Shown here one piece after another: positions 45,496-56,830 of a stretch of DNA of 64,000 nucleotides. Where the stretch lies: NCBI GenBank assembly GCA_037043455.1, contig JAWPHD010008236.1, forward strand, positions 1 through 64,000, in the 5' to 3' direction. Under the pieces are notes generated by a model. The model saw only the letters and a list, made by a program, of their open reading frames with translations. It searched no databases and was not told where the DNA came from. Within the stretch, counting starts at the first letter, position 1. Each line of letters starts with the position of its first letter. The position numbers were made by a program, and so were the translations under genes. The DNA comes from Cyrtodaria siliqua. Lineage: Eukaryota > Mollusca > Bivalvia > Adapedonta > Hiatellidae.

Positions 45496-45890
45496 TTTTT
45501 TAGCTCTATTGGCCAAATGGTCTTTTGTCTGTCGTCCGTCCGTCATACCTTAACTTTTTGATGTCAACACTTTAGCACCTTTATTTATCATCCAATATTT
45601 ACCAAACTTTTCCAGATTATTAATATCAATGACAGCTTGGACGAGTTCAAAAACCACCCCGATCGGACCTGTAACGCTTGAGTTGTTGCCCTTGAATTAA
45701 TGAAAATTGCTATATTTCGTCTTGTCAGCACTCTAGCGCCTCCATTTTCATCCGATCTTTATCAAACTTTACCAGATTATTAATTTCAATGAAAGCTTGG
45801 ACGCATTCGAAAAACAGCCAGATCGGACCAGTTACACCAGAGTTATTGCCCTTGAATTAACGGAAATTGCTATATTTGAGTCGCCATTCA
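45496..45890 (+). repeat. Family B element (copy B4), 5' part
   Basis: Head TTTTTTTAGCTCTATTGGCCAAATGG, box GTCTGTCGTCCGTCCGTC, then two and a half 162-type monomers (CACTTTAGCACC, TTTACCAAACTTTTCCAG, GACAGCTTGGACGAGTTC). It has no tail. Confidence 0.65.
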
Positions 45891-45990
45891 TCAGCATGGC
45901 TGACTCTTTGGAATCGTGTATATATGTATATAGTGCAATTTCTGAATAGGGAGTTTTTAAAACAGGTGAGACGCTTTACCGTTGTAAGCA

Positions 45991-46350
45991 ATGTAGTCCC
46001 CTTTAACTGCTTCAAATACAACTTAATTTGATAAGGTGACTGACATGAACGTTATGTATACCGAGTAATATAACTACTGATTGTGAAATAATGAAATAAT
46101 TGTAATTGTATACAGTATAAACATGTCTTTTTTGTAGGTTTACCAAAATATTATGTGGATTAATACTAAAAAAAATCACCAAAAATTGGACGGGTGCTTT
46201 ACGCACTTCGAGAATGTAGTTCCTTTAACTGCATCAAGTATAACTTAATTTCATAAGGTGACTGACATGAACGTTATATATACCGAATAATATAACTACT
46301 GATTGTGAATAATTGTCATTGTATACAGTATATACGTGTCTTTTTTGAAA
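45991..46350 (+). repeat. Direct duplication of about 135 bp, 223 bp apart
   Basis: Blocks at 45991-46125 and 46214-46350 share TTTAACTGC, AAGGTGACTGACATGAACGT, ATATAACTACTGATTGTGAA and TGTATACAGTATA with about 10% differences. Unknown origin. Confidence 0.65.
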
Positions 46351-47188
46351 AAGGAAATGAAATACTATGCGCAATAATACACGCATATATATATATTTCA
46401 TGAATGGAGTTACCCGGATGTGCCGCTCATGACGTGTGACCCAGATAACAAATTGGGAACTAAATGTCCGTAAATATTGTAGTTATTGCATACATGTGAT
46501 ACCTCACCTCACGGAATTCTAACCCTCCTCCTGGCCCCACTGAATTGTGTGAAAAACTCCCGTAAAATTGCTAAAATCAATTTTTCGAAAATGATCGGTC
46601 AATTTCCTTTGTTTGGTATGTTAGCAGATTTATCAAGGTGTTGTTGCTTCTAAAAATAGAATGAATTCAAGAACGACAACTCCTACGAAATCTCTTACTT
46701 CGTACTCAATTAGATTCGTACTATTGTACATTGTACTCTATTTGATTCATACTATCGGTTATTTTCCAGAGGGGAAGTTATTAGGCAGCCAAAATGTGCA
46801 GCAATCTTTTGCTCACCCGTTTTTGAAAAATCGCGGCCAATATTTGGTGATGTGGGTGGGGAAAAAAAAACAAAAAAACTTTTCTTTTTTTTAAACTGTT
46901 ACTTTCTCAATATTTAAAAACTTTTAACCTCATCAAGAAAATAGACACTGTTCAATCTTGGTGACTCTCAGGACCTTCAGTCCTTTGATTCACTCTAGCG
47001 CCTCCATTTTGCATCCTACCTTTACCAAACATTGTGAGATTGTTGATATTGATAAAAACTTGGTCATGTTCTTGAATAAAAACAGCAAGATTGGACCAGT
47101 AACACTTGAGTTATGGCGCGTGAATTATTTGTTTATAGATGGCTTGTATGAAGAGACATTCCGCGTTCTGTGAGGTGTATAATTTGTT
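46351..47188 (+). repeat. Intron with a single family B monomer
   Basis: Mostly unrecognised. Positions about 46990-47125 match one 162-type monomer (CACTCTAGCGCCTCCATTTT, CCTTTACCAAACATTG, GATTGGACCAGTAACACTTG). Confidence 0.5.
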
Positions 47189-47242
47189 GTTCTCTGAAAA
47201 AGCGAATAGACGAGCTGCACTCTTCTCCGACAGCTCTTGTTG
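47189..47242 (+). repeat. Isolated family D tail
   Basis: GTTCTCTGAAAAAGCGAATAG, ACGAGCTGCACTCTTCTCCGAC and AGCTCTTGTTG match the tails of D1 and D2. The body and head are absent. Confidence 0.6.
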
Positions 47243-47259
47243 TGGTTTCCGCTCAATAA

Positions 47260-48374
47260 CTTTAACAATGGTAAAAATGCTCGTCCTTTACCGAGTTTGT
47301 TCAAATGGTGACCCTGGGGTCACATTTGGCCCCACCCCAGGGTCACATGTTTTTATATAGACTTCTATAGGGAAATATCTAAAAAAATCCTCCTGAAACT
47401 ACAAGAGCCAGAGGTTTAATAGTTTGCATTTACTAAAAGCTTATGGTTCTTTACCAAGTATGTTCAAATGGTGACCCTGGGGTCACATTTGGCCCTGTTC
47501 AAATGGTGGCCCTGGGGACACATTTTGCCCCGCCCCAGGGGTCACATGATTTACATAGACTTGTATAGGGAAAAATTAAAAAAATCTTCTTCTCTGAAAC
47601 TACATGAGCCAGAGGTTTAATATTTTTCATTTACTAAAATCTTATGGTCCTTTACCAAGTTTGCTCTAATGGTGACCCTTGGGTCACATTTGGCCCCGCC
47701 CCATGGGTCCCATGATTTATTTAAGAGTTGTATAGGGAAAAACTTAATAAATCTTCTTTTCTGAAACTGCAAGAGCCAAGGGTTTAATATTTTGAATTTG
47801 CTATAAGATTATGGTCCTTTACCAAGTTTGTTCAAATGGTGACCCTGGGGTCACATTTGGCCCCGCCCCAGGGGTCACATGTTTTATATAGACTTCTATA
47901 GGGAAATACTTAAAAAATCTTCTTTTCTGAAACTGCAAGAGCCAGAGTTCTAATATTTTGCATTTGCTATAAGCTTATGGTCCTTTATCAAGTTTGTTCA
48001 AATGGTGACTCTGGGGTCACATTTGGCCCTGCCCCAGGGATCACATGTTTTATATAGACTTGTATAGGGAAACACTTCAAACATCTTCTCTGAAACCACA
48101 TGGCACACATCTCTTATATATTACATGTAGCCCTGGGGTCACATTTGGCCCGGCCCCATGGGTTACACTCTAGCACCTTTTGTATTTGATCTTTACCAAA
48201 CTTTGTAAGTGTCTTTATATCAGTGTTGTTAAAAACACAACAAAGACCCCATATCATGAACAGTCTTAACCAAACTTGCATAGATTGTATATGACCATAA
48301 GATTTCGAAGAAGTTCGATAATGGGCCAGTACTCAGTTGATCGATTTAGGGCCATCTTGGCCCTCTTGTTTCTG
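47260..48374 (+). mobile_element. Family M element (copy M2), 167-bp array with tail
   Basis: Monomers are spaced 167 bp (ACCAAGT at 47654 and 47821, ATCAAGT at 47988) with GGTGACCCTGGGGTCACATT, TGGCCCCGCCCCAGGGGTCA, CATGTTTTATATAGACTT and GAAACTGCAAGAGCCAGAGG. The tail hairpin GGGCCATCTTGGCCC runs into CTCTTGTTT at 48351-48374. The head is missing. Confidence 0.7.
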
Positions 48375-48808
48375 ATATACTGTATACAGATTCTTATATA
48401 CTCTATATTATAGTTAACACGGTTAATGCAATTTTGTGTAGCTAACTTTTCCTATACCTACTTTACAATTGAGGTCAATAAAACTTGTTATACAGCACTG
48501 AAATGAGGTGGACATCCAAAAATGGTCTGATGATTTTTCATTGAGTTATGCCCCTTTTTTGAACTTAGATTATTTCCTTATATACTGTTTGTCTTTTTCA
48601 ACTTTAGTGCATTCTTGTGCAGCTAAGTTCTACAGTTCCCATTTAATTGAAATGAAACTTGGAAATTCCCATTATTTCTCATGGTATACAGTACTGTGAT
48701 GTAACACATATTTATTATCGCGCATTATAATTGCGTATTTTTAGATAAAGAGTACTGTTTGTTGGTAGTGCGGTTATATAAGTCGCTCCCAAAGGGCGAC
48801 AGCTCTAG
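48375..48808 (+). mobile_element. Helitron-like fragment with hairpin and CTAG tail
   Basis: The tail hairpin GTCGCTCCCAAAGGGCGAC (48783-48801) is followed by AGCTCTAG and T. The interior contains decayed repeats (TATATACT, GTTAACACGGTTAATGC). The left boundary is only a guess, placed at the end of M2. Confidence 0.45.
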
Positions 48809-48935
48809 TTTTAAATGGTGATCCTGGGTATAAATTTAAGCATGGCTGTAGGTACCAGTTTTAATTAAGATTTAATTTTTTTTAAATATCATATCTGACC
48901 GACTTTTTGTGTTGCCTACATTGCATTGCAGACAC

Positions 48936-50374
48936 AGGGATCATTTTGTCCGTAATCGTCGTTCGTCACACTTTAACCTGCAGCCTAACTGCCATAATTT
49001 CAAAAAGTATTTGACCAATGTTCATAAAACTTCCCACACATTTCATCTTAACTCAACTATTGTCGTTAAACATATCCAATAACTTTGACCAATAACTTAT
49101 CGGAGTTCATAAAATTTAACTGCAACCTAACCAAGCTCATTAACTGACCATAACTTAAAAATTTTGTTTGACCTATGTTCATGAAACTTCACACACACAT
49201 TCATCTTACCCTAATGAATGTTGTTACCCATGACCAATAACTCTAACTTTCATTTTGGCAGAGTTATGCTCCTTTTCTTTGTGGCTTTAAAGTAGAATAT
49301 CGCTTAAGCCGGTGCTAGGAGGCGTAAGCGATGTTGCACTTGGCACTACCTCTCATGAACAGACAATAAAACCAAGTCTGTTGCTTTTATCTCTTGTTTG
49401 TGTTTGTTGCTTCACACATGTCTTTATCTTACGACAAAGAATGTTCTTAAACATGTTCAATAACTCTTGACTTTCATTTTGGCAGATTTATGCCCCTTTT
49501 CACAAAACTTTAACCTGCAATCTAACCAAGCTCATAACTGGCAATAATTTGGAAAGTATTTGACCCATGTTTGTGAAACTTCACACACATTTTCATCTTA
49601 ACCCTAGGAATGTTCTTACACATGTCCAAGAACTCTTGACTTGCATTTTGGCATAAAACTTTAACCTGCGGCCTAACCAGCTCACAACTGGCCATAATTT
49701 AAGAAGTTGTTGACCTATGTTCATGAAACGTCATACACATATTCATCTTACCACACATTGTTACCCAAGACCAACAACTCTTACTTTCATTTCAGAAGAG
49801 TTATGCCCCTTTTCATAAAACTTTAACATGCAACCTAACCAAGCCAGTAACTGTAACTTGAAAAGTATTTTACCAATGTTCATGAAACTTCAAACTCATG
49901 GTCATCTTAACCAAGAAATTTCATTACACATGTCCAATAACTCTGACTTTCATTTTTGCAGTGTTATGCCCCTTTTCAGAAAACTTTAACCTGCAACCTA
50001 ACCTAGCTCATAACTTGGCAAATTGATCTATGGTCATGAAACTTTATAGAGTTTTTTCTTATCATTTATCCAATACAGATTTATGCCCCTTTTCATGAAC
50101 TTTAACACTTTAAAAAAATCCATAGTTCATGTCACTCCCTGTCTTCAAACTTTATAGTTAGATTGTACTTGCTGAAATAAGCACACGGCAGGCGACACAA
50201 GTGTTTCATGGAACACCCATCTAGTCATAGTCATAAACTTTAACAATTAAAAAACATCTGCTCCATAATTCATGAAGGATTGCACCCTGTGTCTTCAGAC
50301 TTTATAGTTAGATTGTACTTGCTGAAATTAGCACACGGCATGTGACACAATTGTGCCATGGAGCACCCTTCTAG
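48936..50374 (+). mobile_element. Family K Helitron-like element (copy K2) with twin CTAG tails
   Basis: The left end GACACAGGGATCATTTTGTCCG resembles that of family E. Monomers (about 148-163 bp) contain CATAATTTGGAAAGTATTTG, AACTTTAACCTGCAACCTAACC and TTTCATTTTGGCAGA. A first tail ends GTGTTTCATGGAACACCCATCTAG at 50224; about 150 bp later a second, TGTGCCATGGAGCACCCTTCTAG, ends at 50374, each preceded by GATTGTACTTGCTGAAAT. A short family N insertion lies at about 49285-49401. Confidence 0.6.
49285..49401 (+). mobile_element. Family N short element nested in K2
   Basis: Starts with the hairpin CGCTTAAGCC...GGCGTAAGCG and ends with CATGAACAGACAATAAAACC, AAGTCTGTTGCTTTTATCTC and TTGTTTG. The same tail with a hairpin CAGACTC...GAGTCTG occurs at 55848-55892, so this is a repeated family. 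Confidence 0.55.
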
Positions 50375-50423
50375 TTTTACTGTTACAAATGTCTACAGTG
50401 GACGAAGGTCATAACAGGGATGA

Positions 50424-51036
50424 AGCTTAACATGTTTGGCCTAGGAGCCAGGTGGGCCCCTTGCTTGCAAAAGTCAGGGGCCCAGCTTCAGAATCAGTAG
50501 CCCAGAGTGTCACATGACACTTTATTCAGTTTTTAGCTCGACTGATCAGAGATCAGCAGAGCTTATGCCGTGGTGCGGCGTCCGTCGTCCGTCTGTCCGT
50601 CCGTCTGTCTGTCCGTAAACCTTTTTTTGTAACGACAACTCCTCTGAAACTACTGAATGGATTTTCATGAAACTTTACAGAAATATTGCCCATGAAGTCT
50701 AGTTGATCCTAGCAAAAATTCATGTTGATGTGAAACCCAAGATGGCCGCCAAATCTAAAAATAGGTTTTTAAAAAACAAGTTTGTAGCGACTACTTCTTG
50801 AAAACTCTTAAGTGATATTGATATGGGACTTTTTCTAAAATGATCATCATGACATGATGTTGGTCCTTGTCGAAAATCGTTTTGATTCGACGTTAAACAT
50901 GGCTGCCAGTGGCCATCTTTGTTTACATAGAGTTATATAATGAAAACTTGTAGCGACTACTCCTCTGAAACTACTTGACGGATTTTCATGAAACTTCACA
51001 GGTATGTTGCTCTTGATGTCTAATTGATCCTAGCAA
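50424..51036 (+). mobile_element. Family A 5' half (copy A4a) with flank, first unit of a 613-bp duplication
   Basis: A unique flank (AGCTTAACATGTTTGG, GGGCCCCTTGCTTGCAAAAG) precedes the head TTTTTAGCTCGACTGATCAG, the GTCCGTC box and about 1.3 monomers, which stop at GATCCTAGCAA. The whole unit then starts again at 51037. The head has a C-to-G change (CTCGACT) in both units, confirming common descent. Confidence 0.8.
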
Positions 51037-52314
51037 AGCTTAACATGTTTGGACTAGGAGCCAGCTGGGCCCCTTGCTTGCAAAAGTCAGGGGCCCATCT
51101 TCAGAATCAGTAGCCCAGAGTGTCACATGACACTTTATTCAGTTTTTAGCTCGACTGATCAGAGATCAGCAGAGCTTATGCCGTGGTGCGGCGTCCGTCG
51201 TCCGTCTGTCCGTCCGTCTGTCTGTCCGTAAACCTTTTTTTGTAGCGACAACTCCTCTGAAACTACTGAATGGATTTTCATGAAACTTTACAGAAATATT
51301 GCCCATGAAGTCTAGTTGATCCTAGCAAAAATTCATGTTGATGTGAAACCCAAGATGGCCACCAAATCTAAAAATAGGTTTTTAAAAAACAAGTTTGTAG
51401 CGACTACTTCTTGAAAACTATAAGTGATATTGATATGGGACTTTTTCTAAAATGATCAGCATGACATGTTGTTGGTCCTTGTCAAAAGTCGTTTTGATTC
51501 GACGTTAAACATGGCTGTCAGCAGCCAACTTTGTTTACATATATAATTAAAACTTGAAGCGACTATTTCTCTGAAACTACTTGACGGATTTTCATGAAAC
51601 TTCACAGGAATGTTGCTCTTGATGTCTAATTGATCCTAACAAAATGTCAGGTCGGGCGGAAATTCAAGATGGCCACAACGGCTAAAAATAGTTTTTTTTA
51701 AAAATACAAGTTTGTAGCGACTACTTCTTGAAAACTATAAGTGATATTGATATGGGACTTTTTCTAAAATGATCAGCTCCATGATCAGATGTTGGTTCTT
51801 GTCGAAAATCGTTTCAATTCGACGTTAAACATGGCTGCCAGCGGCCATCTTTGTTTACTTAGAGTTATATAATGAAAACTTGTAGCGACTACTCCTCTGA
51901 AACTACTTGATGGATTTTCATGAAACTTCACACGACTGTTGCACTTGATGTCTAATTGATCCTAACAAAACTTCAGGTCGGCCGGAAATTCAAGATGGCC
52001 GCCACGGCTAAAAGTAGATTTTCAAAAAACAAGTTTGTAGCGACTACTTCTTGAAAACTATAAGTGATATTGATATGGGACTTTTTCTAAAATGAACAGC
52101 ATGTCATGATTTGGTCCTTGTCAAAAAGTATTTTGATTTGACATTAAATATGGCCACCAGCGGCCATCTTTGTTTACATAGAGTTATATAATGAAAATTT
52201 GTAGCGACTACTCCTATGAAACTACTTGATGGCTTTTCATGAAACTTCACAGGAATGTTGACCTAGCTATCAAAAATCTATCAGTAGAGCTTCAAGGTCA
52301 TTGACCTCATGTTT
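51037..52314 (+). mobile_element. Family A element (copy A4b), second unit, continues to tail
   Basis: It repeats the flank, head and first monomer of A4a with few differences, then continues through about three more monomers to the tail GTAGAGCTTCAAGGTCATTG, CTCATGTTT (usual CTCTTGTTT, one change). Confidence 0.75.
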
Positions 52315-52702
52315 GTATACTTATGTATACGTATATTTACTCCCTGCTTTATTATACCAATCTTCGGAAGGAAACATTGTTTAGAGACTGATAAAGGTCT
52401 TTTTAATCAATAGAATAATTTATTTTAAAACAAACAAAAAAAATCAAACAACTAATCTTTCATTCCCCAACACAAAGTTAGTGTCTACTCGCAAGAGTTA
52501 AACTCAGTATTCAGTGTTGTGAATTGAGCGAAATTAATTGATCCTTCTTTTCTCAAGAAAAACACAAAGAGTCCGACAGAAAAAAAAGAATAGTCCAAGT
52601 TATCTATTAAATTATAAATAGTATTTTTTAATGAGTTTTGTTCTAAATAAACATAAATAGAATATGTAAATTATTGTAATAAAAGATATTTTTTATTTTT
52701 TT
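52315..52702. other. Intron, AT-rich, nothing recognised
   Basis: No exon or repeat family seen; about 75-80% A/T by eye. Confidence 0.4.
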
Positions 52703-54542
52703 ATTAGCTCGACTATTCGAAGAATAAGAGAGCTTATGTAATCACCCCGGCGTCGGCGTCCCACATCAAGGTTTGCGTGTAAGCTGTGTTTACAAGTCTA
52801 TATCTCTTACATTTCTTATCCTAGCACAACCAAATTTATTCACGGGCTTCCTTATAGCATTATCTTAAGGGCTGTGTAAGCAATTTTGGTTCCTGGAACC
52901 CAAATTATGATAGCCCATAAAATGTGCCCCATTTCACATCAAATTTTGCGTGTAAACTGTGTTTACAAGTCTATATCTCTTACAATTTTTACCCTAGCAC
53001 AACCAAATTTGGCCATTAGCTTCCTTATAGCATTATCGTAAGGGCTGCTTAAGTAATTTTGGTTCCTGTAACCCCTGGGCTCCCATGGAACCCAAATTCG
53101 GATAGCCCTTAAAATATGTCTGTTTCACATCAAATTTTGCGTGTAAACTGTGTTTACAGGTCTATATCTCTTACATTTCTTGTCCTAGCTGAACTAAATT
53201 TTGAATTGGTTTCCTTATAGTATGTTGTAAAGGGTTGGATAAATAATTTTGTCTTCTGCAAATTCTGGGCTCCCATGGAACCCAAATTGTGATGGCCAAT
53301 AAAATGTGCAATAAAGGCTGATCTAGGTTTGCATGTAAGCATGTATATATCTATCATTTTGGTTTGGGATTTGTTATAGCATTGCATCTTATTACTTCAC
53401 CCATATTGGGGCATGGGCTTCCTCCCCCCCACCCCTACCCACTCCCCTCCACACCTTTTTATTTTTTATTTTATTTTTTTTTACATATTTCTGTGTTGTT
53501 TTAGTCATTTCTTACACATATATGTTGCAACCCCCCCCCCCCCCCCCCCCCCCCCGCCTCTCACCACTACCCCCATTCCCTCCCCCCACCCCCCGACTTG
53601 AAACTTTTTTTTTTTTTACATATTTCTTAGTTTTAGTCAATTCTTACACATATATGTTGTCCCCTCCCCCCCCAACCCACTCCCGCCTCTCACCCCTGCT
53701 CCTCCACGACCCCCCACCCCACCCCCACTTGAAACTTTTTTTTTTTACATATTTCTGTGTTGCTTTAGTAAATGCTTACACATATATGTTGCTGCCCCCC
53801 TCCCCCCCCCCCGCCTCTTACCCCATCCCCCACCCCCCCACTTGAAACATATTATTTTTAAATATTTTTTTGTTGTTTTAGTCAATTCTTACACATATAT
53901 GTTGCCCCCTATGCCCCCCCCCCCGCCCCCCACCCCCAACCCACTCCTGCCTCTCACCCCCGCTCCCCCCCCCCCCACCCCACCCCACCCCCACTTGAAA
54001 CTTTTTTTTTTTACATATTTCATATGTTCTAGTCAATTCTTACACATAATAATATGTTGCACCCTCCCCCCGCCCCCAACCCACTCCCACCTCTCCCTTC
54101 CCCTTCCCCCACACACCACCCCCACTTGAAACTATTTTTTTTTACATATTTCTGTGTTGCTTTTGTCAATTCTTACACATACAACTCAAACTCAATTTTT
54201 TAATTATTTTTTTTCTTCATATTTTTGTGTTGTTTTGGTGAATTATTACATAGCTTCTTACACATATATGTTGCCCTCACCATCCCACTCCCCCCACCAT
54301 CCATCACCACCTCTCTCCCACCCCCACCCCGCACCCAACTCAAAACTCGATTTATTTTTTATTTATTTTTTTTACATATTTCTGTGTAATTTTGGTCAAT
54401 TCTTACACATAGTTATGTTGTGCTCCCAACCCCACCCCACATTGTTGTAGCCTTGTTTTCTGATGGTATATACTAGCTATAAATTTATTATTCTCTGAAA
54501 AATCGAATAGTCGAGCTGCGCAGTTCTCCGACAGCTCTTGTT
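52703..54542 (+). mobile_element. Family D element (copy D2) with poly-C/poly-T array
   Basis: Head TTAGCTCGACTATTCGAAG. The first array (GCGTGTAA at 52774, 52948, 53139; spacing 174-191) has TTACATTTCTTATCCTAGC and TGGTTCCTGTAACCC. From 53418 a second array has units of about 120 bp, each with TTTTTTACATATTTCTGTG, TTAGTCAATTCTTACACATA, TATGTTG and a run of C with Ts and As. The tail CGAATAGTCGAGCTGCGC and CTCTTGTT ends at 54542. The proline-rich open frames here come from the C runs and are not genes. Confidence 0.75.
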
Positions 54543-54649
54543 AAATCAATGTTTTATTTTGTAATAAATAAATTATACTAACATATAGTTTTAAAATTCG
54601 TATATGATACCTTTCTATCAACATGATTCTCTGCCATATTATTGAAAAT

Positions 54650-55262
54650 TTCTAAAAGCGTCGTATTTTTTTAATCAAAAGTGCCGCATTTTAGAATATC
54701 AAAAAAACGGAAGTGCAACCTAATGATTGACCCTTCAAATTATAACACGAATAATGATGTAATGTTTATGATGATGTATAAAATAAACACTACCATGTCT
54801 GTTTTAATGTTGGTTTTATACCAGCAAATGTTACTTGTTCTCTTGGACATCTGATTTTACATGATCATTCAAAGCGCAAAGGACTGTAACACACAGTTTT
54901 GTGGGAAACCGTACATCGCAACATCTCTAACATTGTCTTGTTTTCACAGTAAAAATGAGAGTCAACAAACTGTCGTGAAAATAAAAACAAAAGTTTGTTT
55001 TATTATTATTTAGTTCTAGGTTTATCTATTTATTTCAGCCAAAAGTACGTAGTTCACAGGACTGAAAAACATCTGCAGGGTAAAATCCTCGAACTTCAAT
55101 GTTTGTTTTCAATGAATTACCTCCCTTGCCGGTTTTTGGATTTGAATATTTTTAGTCGCCACATGGGCGCGTGAAAGTCAAATTTTATTCACCCAGGCCA
55201 TTTTTTACTCGCCATGTGCGACTGGGCGAGTGCTAATCTGTTTCCCTGCATTTGATGAATGA
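54650..55262 (-). repeat. Inverted relative of the 29001-30016 element
   Basis: CCGCATTTTAGAATATC near 54690 is the complement of a block near 29330. ACTCGCC/GGGCGAG words near 55150-55230 parallel the CTCGTCC words of that element. The ends were not identified. Confidence 0.4.
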
Positions 55263-55415
55263 TTCAGGGCCATTTGGCATCTTGTTGCGTTTCAACTGGA
55301 CTATTCCATTTTGGGGAACATATTTTGATTTAATTTTGAAGACTTTATGATATCCTTCTGCATCAGTATCACCTCGACCTCTTTATTTACCATGTGCATA
55401 ATCTGTATTTTTCAG

Positions 55416-55574
55416 GGCACCAATTTAAATTTTGTTGCGACTAAAGATGACATACATGTGACTGTGGGCATAGAGAACTGCACAGTTATAGAGCTGACAG
55501 AAACACGTCTGACATGCCTTGCTCCAAAAGATCAACCAGTATCGGGGATGGGGAAAACACTCCCTGAAGTCAAT
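55416..55574 (+). CDS. Plexin-like gene, exon 6: membrane-proximal type IPT domain
   Basis: A 159-nt exon (53 codons, phase 0 to 0) between tgtatttttcAG and GTaagt. The peptide starts GTNLNFVATKDDIHVTVG and continues IENCTVIELTETRLTCLAP, with KDQPVSG and a final KTLPEVN. Joined to LTIQ of exon 5 it reads as a plexin IPT domain: GxNLN, a V/T strand, xxCxV, then xLTCxxPxxQP. From memory this is closest to the last IPT domain of plexins, just before the transmembrane segment, and is the main reason for choosing plexin over other IPT proteins. Two conserved Cys are present. The next exon was not found before 64000, so the following intron exceeds 8.4 kb. Confidence 0.87.
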
Positions 55575-55930
55575 GTAAGTGTCTAAATACTATCAAAAAT
55601 CTTTGTCTCACCTTTTTTCTTTTCTGGCAGCAGCATCAGCATTCAAGTTCTGCACTTAGGCCACTCTGTTACATACTGTATGCACTAGACCTTTCAAACT
55701 TTGGTTATAGTTTTATCTTGGATAGTACATTGCAACCTGACGTAGGAAATGTGAATGTGACCTTCACCCTCCAAGCAAAGGGCAGATAACTTAAGGTTTA
55801 CATTCAACATTTTGGCGTGAGAGGTGTTCACACTTCACATTACCTCTCATGAACAGACTCAATAAAACCGAGTCTGCTACTTTTATCTCTTGTTTGTGTT
55901 TGTTGCTTCCAAGGGTTCCCCTTTTCTATA
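55575..55930 (+). repeat. Intron with family N-type tail
   Basis: Positions 55848-55892 carry the hairpin CAGACTCAATAAAACCGAGTCTG then CTACTTTTATCTCTTGTTTG, as in family N at 49350-49401. The rest is unrecognised. Confidence 0.5.
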
Positions 55931-56081
55931 TTTTTGTCTCACCCACAAAAGTGGGTAGCGAGACATAGCAGTCATTTTTGTGATGGAGGCGGCGGCGGTA
56001 AATCAACTTTATCTCAACAACGCTGCTCAAATTTTTCTGAAACTTTTTCAGATGCTTTGTTGGGTCAAGAGACATCACGTA

Positions 56082-56347
56082 CATTATGTGGTCTGAGTAT
56101 TAACGTTCATACCCCATCCAACCCCTTCTCTAAGAAGCGAAAGCGGGGTTGGCTGGGGTATGAAATAAAACCTTAATTTCGGCTTAAAACGTTTTCATAT
56201 TGTAAAATTAAAACCTTTAATAGATACTTTAAACAGGTTATTGCATTTTTTCAGTAAAAAATGTTTTTTTAAGTTTTTTATTGTTGAAATACCTGCCTAT
56301 ATAAGCTTTCAAATCGCTTAATGGAATTAAGACGGGACCACGAAATG
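56082..56347. mobile_element. 266-bp MITE with a strong internal hairpin, inserted in C2
   Basis: The ends CATTATGTGGTC and GACCACGAAATG are inverted. The insertion is proven by comparison with C1: C1 has CATCACGTAATGCCAAAAT uninterrupted at 15970-15990, while C2 has CATCACGTA, then the MITE, then AATGCCAAAAT. Inside, CATACCCCATCCAACCCC at 56108 pairs with GGGGTTGGCTGGGGTATG ending 56162, an 18-bp stem. Confidence 0.75.
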
Positions 56348-56830
56348 AATGCCAAAATTACCAAGGTCAAGGTCATTTTGCGTTATTTTCCCAAAACTTA
56401 ACCTTGGTTAGTAAGGTAACAACCTCAGTTAACTTTATGTGATTGCCCCACTTTTATGTCTTTGATACTTGGTCATATGTATTGTTGGCATTGGTAGACA
56501 TCGCTGAATGTCAAAAAATACCAAGGTTAAGGTCATATTAGCTAATTTTTCCAAAACTTAACCTGTGATTGCCTAACTTTATGTCTGATACTTAGTCATA
56601 TGTATTGTTGGCATTGGTGGACATGGCTGAATGACAAAAATACCAACGTCAAGATCATGTTTTGCATTATTTACCCTAAACATCAGTTTGGTTAGGTAAG
56701 TTAACCTCAACCTCAGTTAACTTATGTGATTGCCTCACTTTATGTCTTTGATACTTGGTCATATGTATTGTTGGCATTGGTGGACATCACTGAATGACAA
56801 AAAATACAAAGGTCAAGGTAATGTTGTATG

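Noticed and set aside
53413..54450. Proline-rich open frames
   Set aside because: Created by poly-C tracts in the family D array; composition only.
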